A stretch of 64,000 nucleotides of DNA from Sphingopyxis witflariensis. GTDB taxonomy: Bacteria > Pseudomonadota > Alphaproteobacteria > Sphingomonadales > Sphingomonadaceae. The position numbers and the translations under genes were made by a program. Numbering within the stretch: position 1 is the stretch's first letter; every line of letters starts with the position of its first letter. The notes under the pieces are model-generated. The model ran no database searches, was not told the DNA's origin, and saw nothing but the letters and a program-made list of their open reading frames with translations. The DNA lies in NCBI RefSeq assembly GCF_002205635.1, contig NZ_NISJ01000003.1:32397-96396 (forward strand). The letters run 5' to 3'. This document shows positions 25,856 to 34,782 of this stretch, piece after piece.

Positions 25856-28666
25856 CTAAAGCCCCATGCCGGGCAGCGAAGTCGCGGCCTGGGAAACCGC
25901 CGCGCTGATTGCCTTGTCGGCGGCAGGCGCAGCGATGGCTGCTTGCGCCATGGCGGCCCCTGCGGCGGGTCCCTGCGATAGCGCGGTCTGCACGACGCCG
26001 GCGCGTTGGTTGATCGCCGATGTCAGTTTCGCGCAATCATCGGTGACGATCGTCGCCGACTCCTTCGCGCGCGAGATGCCGACATAGAAGCTCTTCTGGT
26101 CGACCAGATTGGCGGCGCGGCTGTCAGCGTGGATGATGACATGATCGGCGGTGCGCCCCTGCGCGGCGAATGCGGTGTCGACATAAGCGTGGGCGATATG
26201 CCGGTCGCGCGCGGTATCGAGGTCGAGCGTCTGTATCTGACCGCGAGCGCCACGCACCGTTGCGGTCCGTGCCTGCTCATCGATCGCGGCGACTTCGCCG
26301 CGCGCGCCGTTGATCCGCCCGGCCTCGCGATCGTTGCGGGTAAAGCGGATGCTGTCTCCGGTCCTGAGGTCAATTGTCTGGGACGCGAACACCTGCACGT
26401 TGCCGGCGCCCCATTGGCGAAGGCGCCAATCGACCTCACGCCCATCCTCGGACCTCAGCGCAATGGCGGCCTTCGCCGGATCGACCGCTTCGACACGATA
26501 GGCTTCGCCCCGCGCGACGCCCTTGTCGGGATAGTCGCGGGTGAAGCGCACGACATCGCCCCGGTCGTAGCTCAGCGGATCGCGCGCCTCGGCGCGGGTG
26601 AGGCTCTTGTTGACGAGACTTTCCATGGCGACGGCGGGACCGGAAAGCGCGCCCGATTTGGCCAGCGCCGCCCTTATGTCCGCCGTCAACGTGTCGCGCC
26701 CCTCGCGTGAGGGCTCAATGACAAGCGTGCGGGACCGCGCCCCCTTGTCGAGCCCGGAGTAGCGTTCGGCGATAGCGGCGAAGCGGCCGGCGCGATCGGC
26801 ATGTTCGACGATCTGGCCGCCGCCACGATCGAGCGCGGCGAGCGCCTTCTTCGCATCGCCTTCTATCGAGGCGAGCACCGCCTCCTTGGCGGCTGCATTG
26901 CTCTGCCGGACGATTTCGCCGAGCGTGGCGGTCTGCATGCCGGCACTTTGAAGCTGCGCAAATGCCGCGCCGGCGTCGACCGATCCGAGCTGCTTCACAT
27001 CACCCACAAGGATGACGCGGGCATCATGCTGCTCGACCAACTCGAACAGCCGCGCGGTATCGCGCGCCGACAAGAGCGAGGCCTCGTCGACGATCCAGGC
27101 GACCGGCTGGCCGGGAGCCGAACCCTCGGGCGCGAGTAGATGGCGCGCCACGGTATCGCCGCGCGTGCCGAGCGCTTCGCCGAGTGTCATCGCCGCCGAT
27201 GCGGTCGGCGCCAGCGCGACCACCGACACGCCGCGCGCTTCGGCCTCGCGCGCGAAGGTGGCAAGTACCGTTGTGGTCTTGGCAGTGCCGGCATAGCCTT
27301 GGACCGCGGTGATACGATTGCGACTGGTAAGGAGCTGCTCGGTCGCGGTCTTCTGGTCGGCATTCCAGCCAAAGCCGGCGCGCTCCGATTGCGCCGCCGC
27401 GCTGGCGACAGCCTTGGCGGCGGCAAGAGGCGAAGCGATCGACGCGAGGGCGCCGCGCCCCTGCGCTTCGATACGGAGCAGCGCCCTTTCGGCGGCAATA
27501 TTGTGGCGGGTTGTGAACCCGGCGAACGCGGCGCCGCGCCGATCGAGGAAGGTGCGGTCGATCAGGTCGCCCTCCTTCGCCGCCCGCCCGATCGCGTCGC
27601 CAATCTCGGCATAGCCGACCTTCCCAAGTCCAACCCGCCCCGCTTCTTCGTGGAGGGCCGCGACCGCAAACACCGACTGCCTCTCGCCTAGCTTGGCGGC
27701 GGCGTGGACGACGGCGCGATCGGCGATCGATGGATCGGGAAGGTGAATAGCGTTTGCCGCTTGGGCTTTGGCTTCGCGCACCAGTGCCAGCCGGGCCTCG
27801 GCATCGAACCCCGCCCGGTCGGCGGTCTCGCGCCAGTCGGCGACAAGCACGCCATGGTTGGTCGCCACCTTTGTCTGCCGCGTATCGAGCGCGGCCACGT
27901 GCTTTTCGGCAGCGCTTGCCTCCTCGCGCGAAGTTCCGCGCTCGCCGAGCGCCGCCTCGATCTCGGCGCTGCGCGTGCTGAACGCCGCTATCACATCCGC
28001 CGAGACACCCTTGATCTCGAACATCGACTCTTTGCCCGGTGCGATCTCATAACCGAGTTCGCGGACCTTCAAGGCCAGCTCCTGCCGGTAGATGGCGCCG
28101 ATCTGCTTCTGGAGCTGATAGATGGCGCGCGGTTCGAGGCTGCGCCACGATCCATCCTCCCCCTGTGTCGCGTTCATGATGACATTGTGGGTGTGGAGTT
28201 GCGGGTCCTGCGCACGGCTCGTCCCATGCTGGAAGCTCGCGACGACGAGATTGCCGGTGGCCTCGCGTATCACGATGCCGCCATGCCGAACACGGGTCGC
28301 GGCCATATGCGCCTCGACATGCGCGAGCGCCGTCCTCACCGCTTGCCCATGCGCCTCGATCAGCCGCCGGTCGCCCGCAACCTCGGCCATGATCGACACC
28401 GACTTGGGCGCACTCAGCGTCACATCCCAGCCGGGGCGATGTTCGAGCTGGCCGTCACGAACTGTGCCGAGCTGCTGTCCCGCGACCTTGCCATCGAGCA
28501 ATTCCCGAAATCGATCGCGATCGACATCGCCCGACAGCCCGAGCTCCTCGGCGCCCTTGCCCTGCCATTCTGATGGCGACAGCCCGCCTTCGGCATAATA
28601 ATCGTCAGCCTCATAATAGCTGCTCGCCTGCGCTGAGCTCGTCAGCGCGGATACCGACGCGACCAT
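25856..28666 (-). CDS. MobF-family relaxase/helicase (TraA/TrwC-like)
   Basis: A 936-residue conjugative relaxase. The N-terminal TrwC domain (1-290) has candidate nucleophile tyrosines Y17/Y18 and Y23/Y24 and the HUH metal site H147, H158, H160 (QLHTHN). A RecD-like helicase follows, with Walker A GYAGTAKT. It would nick oriT and unwind the transferred strand. Its start overlaps the coupling-protein stop by one base (TGATG). The C-terminus is Ala/Gln-rich. All catalytic motifs look intact. Confidence 0.93.
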   Translation of the reverse strand: MVASVSALTSSAQASSYYEADDYYAEGGLSPSEWQGKGAEELGLSGDVDRDRFRELLDGKVAGQQLGTVRDGQLEHRPGWDVTLSAPKSVSIMAEVAGDRRLIEAHGQAVRTALAHVEAHMAATRVRHGGIVIREATGNLVVASFQHGTSRAQDPQLHTHNVIMNATQGEDGSWRSLEPRAIYQLQKQIGAIYRQELALKVRELGYEIAPGKESMFEIKGVSADVIAAFSTRSAEIEAALGERGTSREEASAAEKHVAALDTRQTKVATNHGVLVADWRETADRAGFDAEARLALVREAKAQAANAIHLPDPSIADRAVVHAAAKLGERQSVFAVAALHEEAGRVGLGKVGYAEIGDAIGRAAKEGDLIDRTFLDRRGAAFAGFTTRHNIAAERALLRIEAQGRGALASIASPLAAAKAVASAAAQSERAGFGWNADQKTATEQLLTSRNRITAVQGYAGTAKTTTVLATFAREAEARGVSVVALAPTASAAMTLGEALGTRGDTVARHLLAPEGSAPGQPVAWIVDEASLLSARDTARLFELVEQHDARVILVGDVKQLGSVDAGAAFAQLQSAGMQTATLGEIVRQSNAAAKEAVLASIEGDAKKALAALDRGGGQIVEHADRAGRFAAIAERYSGLDKGARSRTLVIEPSREGRDTLTADIRAALAKSGALSGPAVAMESLVNKSLTRAEARDPLSYDRGDVVRFTRDYPDKGVARGEAYRVEAVDPAKAAIALRSEDGREVDWRLRQWGAGNVQVFASQTIDLRTGDSIRFTRNDREAGRINGARGEVAAIDEQARTATVRGARGQIQTLDLDTARDRHIAHAYVDTAFAAQGRTADHVIIHADSRAANLVDQKSFYVGISRAKESATIVTDDCAKLTSAINQRAGVVQTALSQGPAAGAAMAQAAIAAPAADKAISAAVSQAATSLPGMGL

Positions 28667-30564
28667 CAGATCGGTCCACCGTCGTCCGCGGACGGAGGCG
28701 CTGGCGGCCTCTTCTTTACCTTCGGCTTTTCGACGACCGGCTCCTCGGCCGGTGTCGGCACTGCGCCGTCGGACTCTTCTTTGGGCGCCGCCTCCAACGG
28801 CCGGTGCCAGAGCGTTGTCTCCGGGTTCGCGGCGACGAATGCGGGCTGGCGCGGCTCACCGCGTTTCTCGATATGGTCGGCGGTGAGCGCGATGCGCGCG
28901 ACCGGCAACCCATCGGGGAACAGCAAATAGCCCTCGTAGCGTGCGAGGCGCAGTTCGCTTTCGAAAACGGCGGGCCGGGTCTTGCGCTGTCGGCCAAGCG
29001 TTATCCGCGGCTTATCGTCGCCATCGCCAAGCGCGCCGGTCATGGTCTGGACTTCCACCTCGCAGGTGCCGATGGTGTCGCTCGCCCAGCGCCGGGACTC
29101 GCCGTCACCCATCTGGAGAAAGAGCTTGGTGTTGCAGCAGCCAAGCATGGATTCTGCGAGGTCGTCGCCGTAGCGATGCCGCATCTGGCCCACGCCTTGG
29201 AAGGTGAGCACGACCGCCGCCCCGAACTTGCGGCCCTCAGGTAGCAGGCGGGTCAGATTATCGACCCGCGGCAAGTCGGCCAGTTCGTCGAGCAGGAACC
29301 AGACGCGCCGGTCGGATGACGGAGCAAGGCCCAGCATGGCGCTCGCGGCGCATTCCAGCCAGCACGCGAGCAGAGGCTTGAGCGCCGCAAATTGTTCTTC
29401 CTTCCGCGGCACGAAGATCCAGGGCTTGGCGCCCTTCGTCTCGTCGAGGCCGGCGATGAAATCGCGGAACGAAAATACCTTTTCGCCTTCCTCTGGCATC
29501 CGAAGGAACTGGATTAGGTTCGCGGCCTTCGCGAGCATGAAGAGCACGCTGCCGGTGGCCCGGTCGGCGTCGTCGGAGAAGGTGCGCGCCGACGACGTGT
29601 CCTTGAGCCAGGTCTTGAGCTTGTCCTTGTCCATCTTCTGCAGCGCTTCGAGCAGGTCGGGCAGCGTGCATTTCTTCTCCTTCCACAGCTCCCGGATCAT
29701 GTTGGCGACGAGGATGCGGCTCGTTTCCAGCCAGACGTCGTCGTCCTGCTTCCCGGTCTCGGTAACGAGTTGCTGCGCTATGCGATCGGCATCGGCGGGA
29801 TGCGCGATCTCGGCAAACGGCGACCAATAGACGCAGCGGGCATCGAACGGATTGAGAATGATGTCGCCGCACTCGGGCCGGTAGTAGTGCGCGATGAACT
29901 CGCCGCTGGTGTCATAGACCAGCGCGGCTTCGCCGCGCGCGGCGATCCCGTCGAGCATCTGTCGCAGCACCGTCGTCTTGCCGCTGCCGGTCGTGCCGAC
30001 CATCGCCATGTGGCGAGTTTCGAGGCGGCGGGGAAAGGGGACGGGACCGATCGCCAGCGGATGCGAACCGGCCTCGGCTCGCGTCAGTTTCACAAGCTCT
30101 TTCTCGCTCGTCACCTTGGTACCGTCGATTACGCGATCGCGGAGCGCGCGTTCGCGTCGGCGCGCGGCGACATCGCGGAGCAGGAGCAAGCCTGACAGCC
30201 ACGCTACAAGCCCCAGCATGGCGCCGCGCATGACAAACGACTTGGCGATGCTCGCCCGGCGGACAAAATAGGGATCGGTCGCGACCGTGCGAGCGGGCGT
30301 CAGATAGTCCGTCCCCTGGTAGCGGATGACTATCCCGGGATCGCCGTCGTCGCCTGCAAACCATGACAGCATCTTCGCGTGATAATGGGTGCCGGTGTCC
30401 CGAAGGATGCTCGGGTCGAGCATTAGATAGGGCGCCGCCAAACCGCCGAGCGCGATCGATGATAGCATGACGGCAACATGCCGTTTGAACCGCCGCGTCT
30501 GGCTGTAGCGAAGATGACGCCGCAGCGTCTCGGCATGGAGCCGGAGATCATGAGGCTCGCTCAT
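28666..30564 (-). CDS. Type IV coupling protein (VirD4/TraD-like)
   Basis: A 632-residue membrane ATPase that would bring the relaxase-DNA complex to a type IV secretion channel. Two membrane segments lie at about 30-48 and 110-130. Walker A is GTTGSGKT (190-197) and Walker B VWFLLDELADLP. The C-terminal tail is acidic and Pro-rich. It overlaps the upstream ribbon-helix-helix gene (ATGA) and the downstream relaxase, so the three mobilization genes form one operon. Confidence 0.92.
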   Translation of the reverse strand: MSEPHDLRLHAETLRRHLRYSQTRRFKRHVAVMLSSIALGGLAAPYLMLDPSILRDTGTHYHAKMLSWFAGDDGDPGIVIRYQGTDYLTPARTVATDPYFVRRASIAKSFVMRGAMLGLVAWLSGLLLLRDVAARRRERALRDRVIDGTKVTSEKELVKLTRAEAGSHPLAIGPVPFPRRLETRHMAMVGTTGSGKTTVLRQMLDGIAARGEAALVYDTSGEFIAHYYRPECGDIILNPFDARCVYWSPFAEIAHPADADRIAQQLVTETGKQDDDVWLETSRILVANMIRELWKEKKCTLPDLLEALQKMDKDKLKTWLKDTSSARTFSDDADRATGSVLFMLAKAANLIQFLRMPEEGEKVFSFRDFIAGLDETKGAKPWIFVPRKEEQFAALKPLLACWLECAASAMLGLAPSSDRRVWFLLDELADLPRVDNLTRLLPEGRKFGAAVVLTFQGVGQMRHRYGDDLAESMLGCCNTKLFLQMGDGESRRWASDTIGTCEVEVQTMTGALGDGDDKPRITLGRQRKTRPAVFESELRLARYEGYLLFPDGLPVARIALTADHIEKRGEPRQPAFVAANPETTLWHRPLEAAPKEESDGAVPTPAEEPVVEKPKVKKRPPAPPSADDGGPI

Positions 30565-30929
30565 GGCCGTTCCTCCGCTGCCGCCCGTTGTCGGTCATAA
30601 GCTCGCTGCGTCTCGGCGCTGATGACCTCGTCGCTTTTGCCGCCGCCCTTCGCGGCGCTGCGCGCATAGCAATAGGCAGCGCAGGCCGTATGCAAGGTTC
30701 GGTCGAGCAGGCGTTCGACATCGGCAAGGCGCGTGCTCATCGACGCAACCTCCGCGACCAGTTCGTGATCGTCTGAGCTGCTGACGGTGGGATTTACCTG
30801 ACCATCGATCCCTTTCTTCACGCAGCGGCGGAGCATCGCGTAAACCGTCTTGCCTTCCCGGTCGGCCAGCGCGCGAAGCGCCGTGTCGAGCGCCGCGGGC
30901 AGGCGGATGGAATGTTGGACGGTCTTCAT
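30561..30929 (-). CDS. Ribbon-helix-helix mobilization accessory protein
   Basis: A 122-residue protein with an N-terminal ribbon-helix-helix (VQHSIRLPAALDTALRALA, EGKTVYAMLRRCVKKGID) and a helical C-terminal half. By position (first gene of the mobilization operon, next to the candidate oriT) it corresponds to TrwA/TraD-type accessory factors that bind oriT and repress their own operon. The ATG has a strong ribosome site (GGAGGTG), and the gene overlaps the coupling-protein start by 4 nt. Confidence 0.8.
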   Translation of the reverse strand: MKTVQHSIRLPAALDTALRALADREGKTVYAMLRRCVKKGIDGQVNPTVSSSDDHELVAEVASMSTRLADVERLLDRTLHTACAAYCYARSAAKGGGKSDEVISAETQRAYDRQRAAAEERP

Positions 30930-31136
30930 CACGCCACCTCCACGAGGGTGCGGATCGCACCCTCCGATTTTGGCGGAAAAGCGTCGCTTCGGCGAAGCAG
31001 CGGCGAAGCGCACTCTGATCGCACCCTCGAAAAGTGGCGGAAAAGCTGGATGCACCCGTGCGTGAGGTGTGTATCCAAATTACGGGTCCGATGCGTAGCA
31101 TCGCGGCCCTGCGACCCTGAGACAAAAACGACCGGT
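30930..31136. other. Candidate origin of transfer (oriT) region
   Basis: A 207-nt gap directly upstream of the accessory protein. It contains two 30-nt direct repeats (30953-30982 and 31017-31046) sharing GATCGCACCCTC and TGGCGGAAAAGC around a variable 6-nt middle, 64 nt apart. Between them is a small inverted repeat (GCTTC-GGC-GAAGC). Direct repeats plus a hairpin beside a relaxase operon fit an oriT bound by a ribbon-helix-helix protein. The nick site is not identifiable. Confidence 0.5.
30953..31046 (+). repeat. Pair of 30-nt direct repeats
   Basis: Both copies read GATCGCACCCTC-N6-TGGCGGAAAAGC; the variable middles are CGATTT and GAAAAG. They are likely binding sites for the adjacent ribbon-helix-helix protein (inference). 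Confidence 0.7.
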
Positions 31137-31751
31137 TCAGACATGGTCCAAACCTTTCAGGCAACCATCGCACATGGAGCCGCCGAGTTCGCTGGAGCAG
31201 CAATCGCAGGGTCGATCGCTTCCGTTTTGTAGAGCGTCAGTCATCGGTTTGGCGAAATGATCCGCCACCCATCGGGCAATGATAGCGCGAGCTTCCCGGT
31301 CGGCCTTGCGGCGGTCGATCTCGCGGTGCTGTCGCGGCTGATCGTAAAGGCCTTGCTCGACGATCCAGTGGAGTATCGTTTGCTCGATGGCTTTCTGCAC
31401 TCGCTCATCGAGCCGGTGAGCTTCGACCGGATTGAGGTGCGCGGTCACGCCGGGAGCCTCGATCAATCCGCCCAGCGGAAGATAGCTCATGCCCGCCTTC
31501 TGCAACGGGCCATCGATCCGCAAACTTGAAAGCTCGCCCCGGTAGATATGGAGGGACGGGCGCTCATTGAGCGTCCATTGCGCGATCGAGCAGCGATAGG
31601 TTTCGCCATCGTCGTTGTCCAAGAGCAGTCGCTCGATGAGCGGCAAGGTGAAGCCGGCGACGCGATAGTCGGCGGTGAAACGAAGTGTGACCCTGCGGCC
31701 CGCCCACAAACGATTGGCGAGCCGGTCCAGGGCGCGGCAAAAAATAGACAT
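31137..31751 (-). CDS. Conserved-looking hypothetical protein with C-terminal cysteine cluster
   Basis: A 204-residue protein of no family I recognise. The N-terminal half looks beta-rich (VTLRFTADYRVAGFTLPLIE, YRCSIAQWTLN, PSLHIYRGELSSL). A charged helical stretch follows, and the C-terminus has CDCCSSELGGSMCDGC, a possible zinc-binding knuckle. The start has AAAGGA upstream. It lies on the far side of the candidate oriT from the mobilization operon and in the same direction, so it may serve DNA transfer or its regulation. Confidence 0.65.
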   Translation of the reverse strand: MSIFCRALDRLANRLWAGRRVTLRFTADYRVAGFTLPLIERLLLDNDDGETYRCSIAQWTLNERPSLHIYRGELSSLRIDGPLQKAGMSYLPLGGLIEAPGVTAHLNPVEAHRLDERVQKAIEQTILHWIVEQGLYDQPRQHREIDRRKADREARAIIARWVADHFAKPMTDALQNGSDRPCDCCSSELGGSMCDGCLKGLDHV

Positions 31752-31858
31752 GAGAAATCCTTTCGTGAAATCACGAAGCAAAGCTTTCGGGTGCTTCGGG
31801 GAGCAAGCGCGGAGGGGCCCGCCCATTCAAAAGGCTGGGGCCGTGGAGCGCCTGCGGG

Positions 31859-32032
31859 TCAGACGGCGGTGCGGGATTGTGCCAAGCGCCGGATGGATTC
31901 GGTGGTCAGCAGGGTTCGCCTGCCAATCTTGATGGAGACGAGGCCACCGGATTTTATCAAGGCGTAAACCGACGACCGGCCGACGCCGAGCGCCTTGGCG
32001 GTGTCATTTATCGATATGGCAATGGGTTCCAT
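31859..32032 (-). CDS. AlpA/excisionase-like helix-turn-helix protein
   Basis: A 57-residue MerR-like helix-turn-helix protein (ISINDTAKALGVGRSSVYALIKSGGL, then KIGRRTLL) of the type that acts as a recombination directionality factor or a transcriptional activator on P4-type islands. AGGAG lies upstream of the ATG. Being near the integrase and the mobilization genes, it probably controls excision or transfer gene expression. Confidence 0.8.
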   Translation of the reverse strand: MEPIAISINDTAKALGVGRSSVYALIKSGGLVSIKIGRRTLLTTESIRRLAQSRTAV

Positions 32033-32206
32033 TTGCTTGTCTCCTTGCTGCCGATTCGCGGCGAGAGACATGCCAAGTTGCACATGGTTGCCGGTGTGTC
32101 GTCCAGCAATGGGAAAGCCGTACAAGTCTGCCGATGACGAGGATTACAGAAATGCGAGGAGGGGGTCCGAAAATCCTTTCGCAGCGATCGAAAAACGATG
32201 GTGCCG

Positions 32207-33106
32207 TCAGCGGCCTTCGGCGGGCGCGATCGTTTCAATATGTGCGCAGATTTTTTCCGCATAACGGGTCAATTGGTCGCGACGCGGCACGTCACCGGAC
32301 GCATCGGCATTTGTTTCGAACCACTCCGCCAGCCAATCCTTGACGGTGCTAATCGCCGCCGGTCGATCCTTCACGTCCAACGTGCGTAGTCGGGGATCAC
32401 CGATCAGCGCGATAATCGCGTCGTCATACCGGTATTTGGTGTTCCGGCCCGGTCCGCCTCGGCGCTTCGGTCTGCTCATCGCGAGCATCGTCTCGACATC
32501 ATCGCGATGAAGATAAAGATCGGCGGGCAGCGACATGGCCGTTGGGTAACGCATGACCATCCCCCGATCCTTGCCGTGTTCGGAGAACAGGAAATAACGC
32601 AGCCTGCCGAAAAACAGCCTGCGGTTGAGCGGAACCCGCGTCTTGCGGAGCCGCGAAAGATAATAGGCTTTCGGGCCGTCCACCTTCTGCAAATAGCCTA
32701 GCACCTCGTCGAAGAGCCTGTCCGGTGCGTGGGGCAGTTTCAACGGCGCGTCGGGGATTTTCAGGCCATACTGATAAGCCTGCCGCCAAAGGTGCGGCGC
32801 TACCGTCGCCGCTAGCGCAGCCAATGTAAGGTAGAAGAAGAGGTCCGTTGCTGTCGAATGGGCCGATACAAGGAGGCCAATCAAGAGGAGGATGGACAGG
32901 AACCCGAAAGCAAAGCTGATGATGAAGGCCAGGTTATAATATCGAACCGGCGACGGCTTGGCGCGATTTATGATCGCGGCGTTGAGGCTCAAGCCCTCGT
33001 CCAGATCGTCCGATCTGAATTGAGCCAACACCTTCCAGAGCGGCACATTGTCGGCTTCGTCCCCGTCTGCGAAGATTTTCCAACCTTCTCCGGGGCGACC
33101 TGTCAT
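32207..33106 (-). CDS. Membrane protein of unknown function, coupled to integrase
   Basis: A 299-residue protein with two adjacent membrane segments (about 57-82 and 87-105) and a large cytoplasmic C-terminal part with basic stretches (RPKRRGGPGRNTKYRYDD). I recognise no family. Its start overlaps the integrase stop by 4 nt (ATGA), so it is translated from the integrase message; such coupling suggests a role in the island's own biology. Confidence 0.7.
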   Translation of the reverse strand: MTGRPGEGWKIFADGDEADNVPLWKVLAQFRSDDLDEGLSLNAAIINRAKPSPVRYYNLAFIISFAFGFLSILLLIGLLVSAHSTATDLFFYLTLAALAATVAPHLWRQAYQYGLKIPDAPLKLPHAPDRLFDEVLGYLQKVDGPKAYYLSRLRKTRVPLNRRLFFGRLRYFLFSEHGKDRGMVMRYPTAMSLPADLYLHRDDVETMLAMSRPKRRGGPGRNTKYRYDDAIIALIGDPRLRTLDVKDRPAAISTVKDWLAEWFETNADASGDVPRRDQLTRYAEKICAHIETIAPAEGR

Positions 33107-34296
33107 CTATTTCCTCCTTCGCGCAATTCATCCAGATAGTCGCTCCACCATTGCGCCATTTCAACACGCTCAGTCCAATAGGCAGACTGGTTGTATATGC
33201 GCCGGACGCTGCCCGCGACCATGTGCGCCAGCGCCCGTTCGATCGCATCGGGGTTCCACTTACCGGATTCGTTCAAAAGCGAGGATGCAGATGTGCGAAA
33301 GCCGTGGGCCGTCATCTGGTCCTTGGGATAACCCATCCGGCGGAGCGTCGCATTGATCGTATTCTCACTGATCGGCCGTGTCCGCGATCTGATCGACGGG
33401 AACACATAGCGTCCAGAACCGGACAGGGTTCGCATGTTGGTGAGGATCGCTAGCGACTGCCGCGACAAGGGCACCGAATGAGGCTGGCGCATCTTCATCT
33501 TCCCTTCCGGAATGATCCAGACCGCCTTGCCAAAATCTACCTCCGTCCATTCCATATGACGTATTTCGCCGGGGCGCTGGAACACATGAGGCGTCAACTT
33601 AAGCGCGTGCATCACGGCTGGGTCACCTTGATAATCTTCGATCGCGCGAAGCAACGCCCCGAATGTGACCGCATCGGTGATTGCCGGAAAATGCTTGACC
33701 CTCGGGGTTGTCAGCGCGCCGATCAGCAATTGAGCCGGATCGCGCTCCGCCCGCGCCGTCGCAACTGCATAGCGAAACACTCGACTGGCAAAGGCGCGCA
33801 AGAGATTTGCGGTCTCCAGTCGGCCCCGACGCTCGTGCTTTCGCAATTCGTGCAACAATTCCTGCGGGGTGATCTCGGCCACCGGCCGTTTGCCGTAATC
33901 GTTTCCGAGCAGTTTCACGAACCAGCGCATCTTTCCCAGCGTGGGCTCCGCCATCCCCTCGCGCGCCTTCTTCTCGATCAGCTCCTGCGCCACACTGGAA
34001 AAGCTGTTGCTAGCGCGAATGCCTGCCTCGATGCGCTCTTGGCGCTTAACAAAATTGGGATCGATCGAATGAGCCAGTTGCCTTCGTGCTGCATCACGGG
34101 CCCTACGCGCTTCGGCCAAGGTGATTTCAGGATAGGAGCCTAACGCCAGTTTCCGCTCCACGCCGTTCATGCGATATTTGACGCGCCACAGTTTGCTACC
34201 CCTTGGATTGACCAGCAGGTATAAGCCCTGCGAATCTGAGACCTTGTATGGCTTCTCTTTGGGCTTCGCCTTTCGAATTGCGGTGTCGGTTAGCAC
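33103..34296 (-). CDS. P4-type tyrosine integrase
   Basis: A 397-residue site-specific integrase. The N-terminal DUF4102-type arm-binding domain starts MLTDTAIRKAKPKEKPYKVSD. The catalytic domain shows FQRPGEIRHMEW (Arg), AHGFRTSA (HxxR), ERALAHM (His) and VRRIYNQSAYW (Tyr), and the length is normal. It is read away from the tRNA-Cys gene 168 nt upstream, the standard layout for islands that insert into tRNA 3' ends. It is the best candidate for inserting the 31-kb island. Confidence 0.93.
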   Translation of the reverse strand: MLTDTAIRKAKPKEKPYKVSDSQGLYLLVNPRGSKLWRVKYRMNGVERKLALGSYPEITLAEARRARDAARRQLAHSIDPNFVKRQERIEAGIRASNSFSSVAQELIEKKAREGMAEPTLGKMRWFVKLLGNDYGKRPVAEITPQELLHELRKHERRGRLETANLLRAFASRVFRYAVATARAERDPAQLLIGALTTPRVKHFPAITDAVTFGALLRAIEDYQGDPAVMHALKLTPHVFQRPGEIRHMEWTEVDFGKAVWIIPEGKMKMRQPHSVPLSRQSLAILTNMRTLSGSGRYVFPSIRSRTRPISENTINATLRRMGYPKDQMTAHGFRTSASSLLNESGKWNPDAIERALAHMVAGSVRRIYNQSAYWTERVEMAQWWSDYLDELREGGNR

Positions 34297-34330
34297 GATG
34301 GGGGCCTCGCATTCATGGAGGCTTGGCGGA

Positions 34331-34349
34331 GCCCCCTGATTGGGCCCCC
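34331..34349. promoter_or_regulatory. Doubled GCCCCC motif inside the right island end
   Basis: GCCCCC-TGATTGG-GCCCCC followed by AA, between integrase and tRNA. It matches the motif at 3599-3616 in the same orientation; the spacer is nearly the reverse complement of the other one. Likely arm-type integrase sites (inference). Confidence 0.45.
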
Positions 34350-34463
34350 AACGTCTGCAACTACAGGCGAACAGAGGCCATCACTGGCAATCAGCGAATG
34401 GCCCTAAACTATCGGAAATTATGGGTTTTTTCAACCATCAGCACACCTCGGCTGACAGGTTTA

Positions 34464-34537
34464 TGGAGGCCCGAGCCGGAATCGAACCGGCGTGCGAGGA
34501 TTTGCAGTCCTCTGCGTCACCACTCCGCCATCGGGCC
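34464..34537 (-). tRNA. tRNA-Cys (anticodon GCA)
   Basis: The minus strand folds as a cloverleaf: acceptor GGCCCGA/TCGGGCC, anticodon arm GAGGA-CTGCAAA-TCCTC giving GCA, T arm GCCGG-TTCGATT-CCGGC, discriminator T and encoded CCA. The gene is complete and 74 nt long. Its 3' half is the likely integration target of the island to its left. Confidence 0.96.
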
Positions 34538-34782
34538 TCAATGCGCAGCTTTGCGTGGTTCGAGCGCCACTAGCCGCCCCCGTTTCGCAATGCAATTGGC
34601 TTGTTTCGCAATTTTGCTATTTCCGCATCCATCGCCGACGCACGAAGCGGGCTTGGCGGCACCTTCGCGGGCGGCTATGCGCGACGCAGCGCGGATCACG
34701 GCTGTATTATAATTGCAATACAGCATGGCTTGAGTTAAAGCAGCCTCCGCAAAGATCGAGGCCAGGAATCGGAAAAAGGCTG

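Noticed and set aside
30953..31046. A short CRISPR-like array
   Set aside because: There are only two repeat copies with an internal variable segment, no further units and no cas genes; an oriT-type repeat is more likely.
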